From Candidatus Roizmanbacteria bacterium CG11_big_fil_rev_8_21_14_0_20_36_8 (GTDB lineage Bacteria; Patescibacteriota; Microgenomatia; UBA1406; GWC2-37-13), in NCBI GenBank assembly GCA_002796045.1, contig PCVM01000106.1, forward strand, positions 1 through 5,515: a DNA stretch of 5,515 nt, given 5' to 3'. The position numbers were made by a program, and so were the translations under genes. The notes beneath the pieces are model-generated. The model did not search any database and was not told the origin of the DNA. It saw only the letters and a program-made list of their open reading frames with translations. The stretch's first letter is position 1; the number at the start of each line of letters is the position of its first letter. Positions 1 to 5,515 of this stretch are shown piece after piece.

Positions 1-877
1 AGGGCTGATTTACTGGATCACTGTATTTTAGATTAGTCGCAGTTTCGACCCCATCAATGATTTTAATGAATACGTCTGTTTTGAATACATCTGGATCATT
101 TTGTGCTGCAGCAAGCATTCTTTCAAGCCCACCACCAAAGTCAACATTCATTTTTGGTAGTTCTGAAAAAGTTCCATCCGGCATTTTCTTGTACTGCATA
201 AAAACAGAGTTGCCAATCTCCAAAAATCTGCCACAATCACAGTTAGGGTGACAAATTTTTCCAAATGTAGGATCGTGCTGGACATCAAATTGATAAAAAA
301 CTTCACTATCGGGACCTCCGGGTTCACCAGGCGGCATATTCGTAGGCACTCCAGCGCGTGACCACCAGTTTTTATCAGCAGGATAGAGAAATATTCGTTC
401 ACCAATTTTTGGATCAATTTCAACTTTTGTAAAAATATCAGTCCATATTTCAATACTTTTTTCATCGCGTGGAATTTGCTCATCACCTTCAAAAGCTGTC
501 ACGAAGAGTCTTCTTGGATTCAGTCCTAATCCTGATTTAGGATTAGTTAAAAAAGTAAATAAATTATTTAATTGCTCAACTTTGAAATAATCACCAAGTG
601 ACCAGCTTCCCATCATCTCAAAAAGAGTGTCGTGTCTATTGTCGCCAACTTCTTCAATATCTTGCACTCTGACGCAGTGCTGAATATTGAGGAGTTTATC
701 ACCTTGCGGATGCTTTTCACCAAGCAGATAAGGGACAAACTGCTGCATACCAGATCCAGTAAATAGCGTTGTTGGATCATCTTGTGGAATAAGGCTAATA
801 GGTGGCACTTCCGCATGACCGAGGTTTATGAGAAATGAGGAGAATTTTTGCCGAAGCTGTCGATGTGTTAGTGACAT
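1..877 (-). CDS. alaS: Alanyl-tRNA synthetase, N-terminal catalytic part (partial, runs off the left edge)
   Basis: This cytoplasmic class II enzyme charges tRNA-Ala with alanine. Reading the minus strand from the ATG at 877-875 gives 292 codons without a stop, so the C-terminal part lies outside the window. Residues 21-50 carry motif 1 and the GSGMQQFVP stretch. Residues 70-99 carry motif 2 (VRVQDIEEVGDNRH, then FEMMGSWSLGDYFK). Residues 240-254 carry motif 3 (MNVDFGGGLERML). Residues 171-193 (WWSRAGVP, PGEPGGPDSE) and the Cys/His-rich CHPNCDCGRFLEIGN at 209-223 match the form of this enzyme I associate with CPR bacteria; the usual bacterial enzyme has GPCGPCSE here. The gene is divergent from nnrD. 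The start is the first ATG, has no Shine-Dalgarno sequence, and lies 8 bases from a perfect TATAAT. Whether the editing and oligomerisation domains are present cannot be seen. Confidence 0.96.
   Translation of the reverse strand, partial: MSLTHRQLRQKFSSFLINLGHAEVPPISLIPQDDPTTLFTGSGMQQFVPYLLGEKHPQGDKLLNIQHCVRVQDIEEVGDNRHDTLFEMMGSWSLGDYFKVEQLNNLFTFLTNPKSGLGLNPRRLFVTAFEGDEQIPRDEKSIEIWTDIFTKVEIDPKIGERIFLYPADKNWWSRAGVPTNMPPGEPGGPDSEVFYQFDVQHDPTFGKICHPNCDCGRFLEIGNSVFMQYKKMPDGTFSELPKMNVDFGGGLERMLAAAQNDPDVFKTDVFIKIIDGVETATNLKYSDPVNQP
526..546. repeat. Perfect inverted repeat inside alaS
   Basis: CTAATCCT (526-533) and AGGATTAG (539-546) are exact reverse complements with a 5-base loop, so the alaS mRNA could form an 8-bp hairpin. 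It encodes about residues 111-117 (TNPKSGL), a variable region between motif 2 and the rest of the catalytic core. No T-run follows on either strand, so it is not a terminator. It may be incidental. Confidence 0.5.
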
Positions 878-885
878 GGGTTATA

Positions 886-894
886 ATTATAGCA
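886..894 (-). promoter_or_regulatory. Extended -10 promoter of alaS, probably giving a leaderless mRNA
   Basis: On the minus strand the sequence reads TGCTATAAT, a TGn extended -10 with a perfect TATAAT hexamer at 891-886. No good -35 hexamer is found 16-18 bases further upstream, which fits an extended -10 promoter. The expected transcription start, about 7 bases past the hexamer, falls near 879, only one or two bases before the alaS ATG at 877. The transcript would then have almost no leader. The start site is inferred, not observed. Confidence 0.6.
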
Positions 895-910
895 AAGCAG
901 ATGTCAGATA

Positions 911-924
911 AATTACGAATTATA
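911..924 (+). repeat. Two heptad units related to the repeat inside nnrD
   Basis: AATTACG (911-917) followed by AATTATA (918-924) gives the 11-base string AATTACGAATT, which recurs exactly at 1294-1304 inside nnrD. It overlaps the candidate -10 box of nnrD. It may be a relic of the same heptanucleotide repeat family, or a chance match. Confidence 0.3.
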
Positions 925-926
925 AC
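921..926 (+). promoter_or_regulatory. Possible -10 box for the nnrD transcript
   Basis: TATAAC matches the -10 consensus at five of six positions and ends 8 bases before the nnrD ATG at 935. Initiation about 7 bases downstream would give a leader of only one or two bases. No convincing -35 is present at the usual spacing. The 57-base gap between the divergent alaS and nnrD starts must hold promoters for both directions, which supports the call, but in AT-rich DNA such a match can also arise by chance. Confidence 0.4.
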
Positions 927-934
927 AACAAGTT

Positions 935-1858
935 ATGAATGAGTCGGACATTAATACAAAAGATCTAAACTCAATAAAGCCATTTAGTAGTAAATTTGAG
1001 CTGTCTTCTGAAATGTCTCACAAAGGGCAAAATGGAAAAGTACTGATCATTGGTGGTTCTGAGTTATTTCATTCTTCAGCAATTTGGTCTGCCGAAATTG
1101 CGTCTCATCTAGTTGATATGGTTCATTTTTCTTCAACTAAAGACAATAATGAAATTTTTAAATCCCTAAAAATAAAATTTAGAAGCGGAATTATTGTCCC
1201 AAAACCTGAGATTCCGAACTACGTCAAAGAAGATGATTCCGTATTGCTTGGTCCAGGAATGGTGCGTAAGACAATTGGCAATCACAAATTACCAATTACG
1301 AATTTTAAAAGTATTATAAAAATTAAAGATGAGGCTAATTATTCTCGTGAACTTTCAAGATATTTAATTGATAAATTTCCTAACAAGCGTTTTGTTATTG
1401 ACGCTGGGGCACTACAAATGATTGATAAGGAATGGCTCAATGAACTGAGCATGCCTGCAATAATTACTCCACATCAACTAGAGTTCGAACGCTTGTTTGG
1501 AGTATCGGTGGCCAATCTACCAATTGATATGCAGCAACAAATTGTGAAACAGACAGCTCATGATTACAATTGTGTAATTCTACTCAAAGTCGTAAATGAT
1601 ATTATTTCAGATGGAAGAGTAACATATACTATTATGGGAGGAAATCAGGGGCTGACCAAAGGGGGGACAGGAGATATTTTGTCAGGACTTGTTGTGTCGT
1701 TATATGCCAAACACGATCCAGTTGTTTCTGCCGTTTTATCGTCATTTATACTAAAAAGGGCAGCAGATAAACTCGAGATACTCAGCGGTCATTGGTATAA
1801 CGTAGCAGATCTGATTAATATAATCCCCAACGTATTGAAAGAAATTGTTTATAATTAG
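935..1858 (+). CDS. nnrD: ADP/ATP-dependent NAD(P)H-hydrate dehydratase, stand-alone
   Basis: This is a ribokinase-like fold enzyme (YjeF C-terminal/CARKD family) that uses ADP or ATP to turn hydrated, damaged NADHX or NADPHX back into NADH or NADPH in the cytoplasm. The protein has 307 residues. Conserved blocks are SHKGQNGKVLIIGGS at 28-42, LLGPGM at 104-109, DAGAL at 156-160 (often DADAL in the family), TPHQLEFERLFG at 178-189, and NQGLTKGGTGD at 237-247. The last block holds the nucleotide-binding loop and the expected catalytic Asp247. The epimerase domain (NnrE), fused in many bacteria, is absent. The start is the first ATG after an in-frame TAA at 923-925; Met27 is a possible later start just before the conserved core. 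There is no Shine-Dalgarno. Residues 113-124 are encoded by a heptanucleotide-repeat-like stretch and look like a lineage-specific insert. The gene heads a tight plus-strand cluster, with 10 bases to the next gene. Confidence 0.92.
   Translation: MNESDINTKDLNSIKPFSSKFELSSEMSHKGQNGKVLIIGGSELFHSSAIWSAEIASHLVDMVHFSSTKDNNEIFKSLKIKFRSGIIVPKPEIPNYVKEDDSVLLGPGMVRKTIGNHKLPITNFKSIIKIKDEANYSRELSRYLIDKFPNKRFVIDAGALQMIDKEWLNELSMPAIITPHQLEFERLFGVSVANLPIDMQQQIVKQTAHDYNCVILLKVVNDIISDGRVTYTIMGGNQGLTKGGTGDILSGLVVSLYAKHDPVVSAVLSSFILKRAADKLEILSGHWYNVADLINIIPNVLKEIVYN
1273..1307 (+). repeat. Five-unit heptanucleotide repeat inside nnrD
   Basis: Five consecutive 7-base units each begin with AAT: AATTGGC (1273-1279), AATCACA (1280-1286), AATTACC (1287-1293), AATTACG (1294-1300) and AATTTTA (1301-1307). 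The two central units are nearly identical, and the outer ones look decayed. The stretch encodes approximately residues 113-124 of NnrD, between the GPG loop and DAGAL, where family members are usually shorter. Related units AATTACG and AATTATA occur at 911-924 in the alaS-nnrD promoter region. This looks like a degenerate tandem repeat; chance in AT-rich DNA is possible. Confidence 0.45.
1850..1855 (+). promoter_or_regulatory. Possible internal -10 box before the Ig-like protein gene
   Basis: A perfect TATAAT lies in the last codons of nnrD, 13 bases before the ATG at 1869. Initiation would fall near 1862 and give a leader of about 7 bases. No -35 is at the correct distance (TTGAAA at 1835-1840 is only 9 bases away), and the gene is close enough to nnrD for simple co-transcription. 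Treat it as a weak internal promoter candidate. Confidence 0.25.
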
Positions 1859-1868
1859 TTAATACTTT

Positions 1869-2303
1869 ATGAATAGAGAAACAGGAATTGCTGTAATATT
1901 TGGAATTGGACTTGGAGCATTGGTTGGAATTATTATATTCTTGAACGTTGGTACTGGAACAGTAACAAAAGTGATCCCTGTAGCCAAAAATGAAAAAGTT
2001 CAGATTGAAAAACCATCCTCAAAAGTTATTGAAAAAGAGGGGATTTTGAAACTCAAAACACCTGAAGATAAAATAGTGGTTGACGCTAAAGAAATCACAG
2101 TTTCAGGGTCGACTACTCCAAAAAGTTTAATTATCATTCAATCACCGGTCAGTAGGGTAATTTTAAAAAATGACAAAGAAGAATTTAAGTCGTCTTTCCC
2201 ACTTGCAGTTGGAGAAAATAATATTACTGTAAGTACTTATAAAGACAGTAATACCCCTCAAGAAAAAAGTGTTTCAGTTTATTACATTCCAACAGTTGAG
2301 TAA
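1869..2303 (+). CDS. Membrane-anchored Ig-like domain protein, function unknown
   Basis: A 144-residue protein with one N-terminal hydrophobic segment (about residues 6-27, rich in Gly, Ile and Leu) preceded by a short charged end, best read as an uncleaved membrane anchor. A polar, Lys-rich linker (about 36-57) leads to a small beta-rich domain at 58-140. That domain has alternating hydrophobic strands and landmarks LKTPEDKIVV, EITVSGST, SLIIIQS, PLAVGENNITVS and VSVYYIP. The VSGST, then a Phe-containing strand, then GENNITV pattern is typical of bacterial Ig-like/filamin-like extracellular domains. I infer an envelope protein with its domain outside the cell; I see no catalytic motif. The ATG follows nnrD by 10 bases and precedes the next gene by 13, so it is likely co-transcribed. 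No Shine-Dalgarno is present. The protein looks complete; its binding partner is unknown. Confidence 0.8.
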   Translation: MNRETGIAVIFGIGLGALVGIIIFLNVGTGTVTKVIPVAKNEKVQIEKPSSKVIEKEGILKLKTPEDKIVVDAKEITVSGSTTPKSLIIIQSPVSRVILKNDKEEFKSSFPLAVGENNITVSTYKDSNTPQEKSVSVYYIPTVE

Positions 2304-2316
2304 TTAGATTAAATTT

Positions 2317-3012
2317 ATGAAAATAAAATACTTTCTATCAATAACAATACTTCTGGTTATGGTGTCGCTTTTAAATACTCATATAGCTTTTTCTCAGAGT
2401 CCAACAATTCAAGATGAGGAGTTATTAAATGAAGAAGTAACTCAATTAAAAGAGAAAATTGCAAACAAAGTTCAAGAACTTAAAGAAACTCAACATGCAA
2501 TTGCTGGTGTAGTAGCAAGCAATGATGAAAAATTAATGGTTATTAATACTGAATCTCGAGGTGAAATGGAGATTGAAATCGATGGGACGTTGACTGAATT
2601 TTTCGAAGTCTCAGGTTCAAATGTTAAAGAAATAAAACAAGAAGATATTGATAATAAAGATTATGTATTTATTACTGGGCCCGAAATTGCTGACAGTATA
2701 ACTGCAAATGCAGTTTACAAAGATATCAGTTATTTTGTATTTTCAGGTAAGATTGCAGAAGTGAATAATGATGATTACTCAATTAGAATAATTACTGTTG
2801 ATAAATCGAATATTGTGCTCGATATTGAATCTTCTACAGATGTTCAGCTTATGGATATTCAAACCCTTGAAACTGAAAAAATTGGTTTTTCAAAGTTGAA
2901 AGAGGGTGATTCAATTCATGGAGTTGTGAAAAGAAATACTTTAGAACAAAATCAAGATAGATTTTCCGCTGAAGATCTTCTAATAATCCCAAATGAGTAT
3001 TTTATACAGTAA
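2317..3012 (+). CDS. Secreted beta-rich protein with two related repeats, function unknown
   Basis: A 231-residue protein with a clear Sec signal peptide: positive MKIK, a hydrophobic core at about 6-20, and a likely signal peptidase I site after AFS (residue 26). No lipobox Cys is present, so it should be released or held at the surface by other means. Residues 33-60 form a charged, probably helical or coiled-coil stretch. Two related beta-rich units follow. One starts AIAGVVAS (61-68) and ends ADSITANAVYK (125-135). The other starts FSGKIAEV (142-149) and ends FSAEDLLIIP (216-225). Each has a glycine-led first strand, an acidic-hydrophobic middle and a D/GD-x-hydrophobic block near the end (NKDYVFITG, EGDSIHGVV). 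This resembles small DUF5666-like domains, but I cannot confirm membership. It lies 13 bases after the Ig-like gene and upstream of secA, with no Shine-Dalgarno. Confidence 0.78.
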   Translation: MKIKYFLSITILLVMVSLLNTHIAFSQSPTIQDEELLNEEVTQLKEKIANKVQELKETQHAIAGVVASNDEKLMVINTESRGEMEIEIDGTLTEFFEVSGSNVKEIKQEDIDNKDYVFITGPEIADSITANAVYKDISYFVFSGKIAEVNNDDYSIRIITVDKSNIVLDIESSTDVQLMDIQTLETEKIGFSKLKEGDSIHGVVKRNTLEQNQDRFSAEDLLIIPNEYFIQ

Positions 3013-3064
3013 TATTGTAAATATCACGTGGCATTTAATCCCTCAAATTATTTTATTTAGTTGA

Positions 3065-3092
3065 TTGAATTTCACAAATATTAGTTTAGAAT
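3065..3092 (+). promoter_or_regulatory. Candidate secA promoter, probably leaderless
   Basis: TTGAAT at 3065-3070 (four of six to TTGACA) and TAGAAT at 3087-3092 (five of six to TATAAT) are separated by 16 bases. Initiation about 7 bases after the -10 falls on or next to the A of the secA ATG at 3099, again predicting no leader. The gap 3013-3098 otherwise holds a weak all-AT hairpin directly after the previous stop (ATATT 3012-3016 with AATAT 3020-3024) and a CACGTG palindrome at 3025-3030. No GC-rich stem followed by a T-run is seen, so read-through from the upstream genes is possible. Confidence 0.5.
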
Positions 3093-3098
3093 TATCAC

Positions 3099-5515
3099 AT
3101 GTTTACCTTCATTAAAAAGCTTTTTGATTACAATCAAAAAGAAATTGACAGAATTGAAAAGATTCTTCAAAATGTAAATAATTTTGAAGAAAATGTAAAA
3201 AAACTGAAAGATGCTGATTTTCCAGTAAAAACTTCTGAGTTGAAGAAAAAATTAAAAGATGGAGTCACACATGAGGAACTTCTTCCTGAAGCCTTTGCAT
3301 TAGTTCGAGAAGCTGCAGTGAGGTCATCTGGCTTGAGACATTACGATGCCCAAATGATTGCTGCAATTGCTATGCATGAAGGAAAAGTTGTAGAGCAGAA
3401 AACTGGTGAGGGAAAAACTCTAACAGCAACTGCTGCACTTTACCTAAATGCACTTGATGGCAAAGGGGCACATTTAGTCACTGTAAATGATTACTTAGCA
3501 AGACGTGATGCTGGCTGGATGGGAGTAATATTTCACTTTTTGGGAATGTCTACTGCTGCGATGATTTCTGGGCAATCTTTTTTGTTTGATCCGGAGTTTA
3601 CAGACTCAGAAGCATATGATTCAAGACTAGCACATTTGAAGCCCGTATCTCGTCTGGAAGCATACAAAGCAGATGTTACCTATGGTATCAACTCTGAGTT
3701 TGGCTTTGATTATTTACGGGATAATATGACTCAGAATCCAGCCCAGCTCTCACAACGTGGCTTTCATTTTGCGATAGTCGATGAGGCCGATTCAGTACTT
3801 ATTGATGAGGCAAGAACACCTCATATAATTTCAGCTCCTTACGAACAGGACACATCAAAATATTATGATTATGCGAAAATTGTGACCAAGTTGAGTGCAG
3901 ATACAGATTATATAATTGATGAGAAATTGAAGACTGCGCATCTTACAGAGACTGCAATCTTAAAAATTGAAAAAATATTAGGAGTTGAAAATATTTATGA
4001 AAAAGACTTCGACACTTTATTTCATGTTGAGGCAGCTCTAAAAGCTAGCACATTATTTCAAAAGGACAAAGATTATATTGTGCGTGGTGATGAGGTAGTA
4101 ATAGTAGATGAATTTACTGGTCGACTTCTTGAAGGTAGAAGATTTTCTGAGGGGTTGCATCAAGCAATTGAAGCAAAAGAAGGAGTCCAGATAAAGCGAG
4201 AATCAAAGACTTTAGCAACTGTTTCACTCCAAAATTATTTTCGATTATATAAAAAACTTGCAGGCATGACCGGAACTGCAGCGACAGAAGCCCAAGAATT
4301 TGGAAAAATATATGGGACTGAAGTACTTGTTATTCCGACACATCGACCAAATGCCAGAAAAGATCATCCAGACATGATTTATAAAACAATGAAGGGTAAA
4401 CACGACGCTATCGTGAATGATATTGCTACTCAGTATAAGACTGGAAGGCCAGTACTTGTTGGAACGACCTCAATTGACAAGAATGAAGAGTTGTCACGAC
4501 TTCTCAAACAAAAGGGTATTCCTCATGAATTGTTAAATGCCAAAAATCATGAACGCGAAGCTCAGATAATTGAAGTTGCGGGAAAAAAACATGCTATCAC
4601 CGTTGCCACGAATATGGCCGGACGTGGAGTAGATATAGTTCTCGGTGGAGAAGCTCCACAAAGAGAACAAATTAAAACAGAGGCCCTATTTAAAAAAGCT
4701 ACAGAAAGTTGGGAAAAAGAACACCATGAAGTCGTTAAACTTGGCGGGCTATATGTCATAGGCACAGAAAGACACGAGTCAAGGAGAATTGATAATCAGC
4801 TCCGTGGTCGTTCAGGTCGTCAGGGAGATCCAGGAGAAACTCGTTTTTACGTATCATTATCTGATGACGTTATGAGGATATTTGGTGGTGAACAAATATC
4901 AAATATGATGACAATGCTGAAGTTTCCAGAAGACCAACCACTTTCTCATGGAATGGTTTCAAAGGCGATTGAGCAGGCACAAGTGAAAGTTGAGGGCTTT
5001 AATTTTGACATGCGCAAAAATTTAGTTGAGTATGACGATGTTTTAAATCGGCAAAGAGATATCATTTACACACTAAGGAAAAAAATACTTTTGCAACCTG
5101 AAGAAAATCCGGGAGATTTTAAGAAAACAATTCTGAATAAAATTCGTGAACAGGTTGTCTCGATGAGTGCTAGTTATTTTGCCCTTTCCAATTCAGACGT
5201 TGAAATTGAGTCACAATTTGAAAATGACGTTAAATTATTGTTGAATATTGAGGCCAAGGAAATCCAAGAAAAAATTGAAAATAGTACACAAACAGACCTC
5301 GAATCTTATTTATTTGAGAATGCAAAAAAATCATTTGATGCAAATGAAAAAAAAGTAGGAAAAGCTGTCTGGTTTGGAGTTGTCAGATCGATGTTTCTTA
5401 CTTCAATTGACCAATACTGGACAGAGCATCTGACGGCAATTGATGATCTTAGGCAAGGAATAAATCTTCGTGGTTATGCCCATCTTGATCCGTTAGTCGA
5501 ATACAAAAATGAAGC
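3099..5515 (+). CDS. secA: Preprotein translocase ATPase SecA (partial, runs off the right edge)
   Basis: SecA is the ATPase motor that pushes unfolded preproteins through SecYEG. I translated 805 codons without a stop, to LRGYAHLDPLVEYK near the end of the conserved core; the last tens of residues, including any zinc-binding tail, are outside. Walker A is TGEGKT at 102-107. Walker B is DEAD at 228-231, followed by SVLIDEARTP. The preprotein cross-linking domain spans about 235-375. MTGTA is at 390-394. ATNMAGRGVDI at 503-513 has Val where most SecA have Thr. The arginine-finger motif QLRGRSGRQGD is at 567-577. The helical scaffold has VEYDDVLNRQR at 643-653. An extra segment of about 25 residues (around 159-184) sits in the first nucleotide-binding domain. 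The ATG at 3099 is the first after an in-frame TAG at 3087-3089 and has no Shine-Dalgarno. Neighbouring surface-protein genes are probable export substrates, not regulators. Confidence 0.97.
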   Translation, partial: MFTFIKKLFDYNQKEIDRIEKILQNVNNFEENVKKLKDADFPVKTSELKKKLKDGVTHEELLPEAFALVREAAVRSSGLRHYDAQMIAAIAMHEGKVVEQKTGEGKTLTATAALYLNALDGKGAHLVTVNDYLARRDAGWMGVIFHFLGMSTAAMISGQSFLFDPEFTDSEAYDSRLAHLKPVSRLEAYKADVTYGINSEFGFDYLRDNMTQNPAQLSQRGFHFAIVDEADSVLIDEARTPHIISAPYEQDTSKYYDYAKIVTKLSADTDYIIDEKLKTAHLTETAILKIEKILGVENIYEKDFDTLFHVEAALKASTLFQKDKDYIVRGDEVVIVDEFTGRLLEGRRFSEGLHQAIEAKEGVQIKRESKTLATVSLQNYFRLYKKLAGMTGTAATEAQEFGKIYGTEVLVIPTHRPNARKDHPDMIYKTMKGKHDAIVNDIATQYKTGRPVLVGTTSIDKNEELSRLLKQKGIPHELLNAKNHEREAQIIEVAGKKHAITVATNMAGRGVDIVLGGEAPQREQIKTEALFKKATESWEKEHHEVVKLGGLYVIGTERHESRRIDNQLRGRSGRQGDPGETRFYVSLSDDVMRIFGGEQISNMMTMLKFPEDQPLSHGMVSKAIEQAQVKVEGFNFDMRKNLVEYDDVLNRQRDIIYTLRKKILLQPEENPGDFKKTILNKIREQVVSMSASYFALSNSDVEIESQFENDVKLLLNIEAKEIQEKIENSTQTDLESYLFENAKKSFDANEKKVGKAVWFGVVRSMFLTSIDQYWTEHLTAIDDLRQGINLRGYAHLDPLVEYKNE

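Noticed and set aside
57..251. Plus-strand open frame of 64 codons
   Set aside because: Antisense to alaS, low-complexity composition, no ribosome site or recognisable domain.
148..492. Minus-strand open frame of 114 codons
   Set aside because: It overlaps alaS on the same strand in another frame; the alaS frame is open across the whole region with clear class II synthetase motifs.
613..816. Minus-strand open frame of 67 codons
   Set aside because: Out-of-frame shadow of alaS motif 1 and motif 2 coding sequence; no protein family features.
160..877. Possible frameshift in alaS, suggested by fragmentary open frames
   Set aside because: Direct translation from 877 gives one uninterrupted frame to the window edge with motifs 1, 2 and 3 in order.
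3011..3024. Possible terminator hairpin after the secreted protein gene
   Set aside because: The stem is five A-T pairs with a 3-base loop and is followed by no T-run, too weak for an intrinsic terminator.
3025..3030. CACGTG palindrome upstream of secA as an operator
   Set aside because: A single 6-base palindrome with no second copy or flanking symmetry is not enough to propose a regulator site.
4562..4765. Minus-strand open frame of 67 codons
   Set aside because: Antisense to the conserved NMAGRG region of secA; the Ser/Pro/Cys-rich translation is typical of a shadow frame.

Overview
The window looks like an AT-rich chromosomal segment from a Candidate Phyla Radiation (Patescibacteria) bacterium, most likely of the Microgenomates group. 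The evidence is the style of the proteins. The alanyl-tRNA synthetase has the compact CPR-type core (GSGMQQFVPYLLGE, DIEEVGDNRH, GSWSLGDYFK). SecA has EQKTGEGKTL, NMAGRGVDI and an extra segment in the first nucleotide-binding domain. The NAD(P)HX dehydratase is stand-alone, and two small envelope proteins of a kind I associate with these genomes lie between it and secA. The taxonomic call rests on recalled family patterns, not on a database search.

Layout: bases 1-877 hold the N-terminal 292 codons of alaS on the minus strand, running off the left edge. Bases 878-934 are a short divergent promoter region. From 935 to the right edge all genes are on the plus strand: nnrD (935-1858), a membrane-anchored Ig-like protein (1869-2303), a secreted two-repeat beta-rich protein (2317-3012), an 86-base gap with a likely promoter, and secA (3099-5515), running off the right edge. 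The first three plus-strand genes are spaced 10 and 13 bases apart and probably form one transcript. secA may be read from that transcript and also from its own promoter. No gene-free stretch exceeds 90 bases. I saw no tRNA, rRNA, CRISPR array, insertion sequence or convincing intrinsic terminator.

Function: alaS, nnrD and secA are housekeeping genes (translation, repair of damaged nicotinamide cofactors, protein export). The two small proteins carry a membrane anchor and a signal peptide, so both are expected at the cell surface and would use the Sec machinery encoded next door. What they do is unknown.

The most notable non-coding signals are two. None of the five starts has a Shine-Dalgarno sequence, and at three of them a -10-like box sits 7-8 bases before the ATG, which suggests leaderless or nearly leaderless mRNAs. 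There is also a five-unit heptanucleotide repeat in register inside nnrD, with two related units in the promoter region just upstream. I found no clearly new multi-gene system; the most uncharacterised part is the pair of surface proteins between nnrD and secA.
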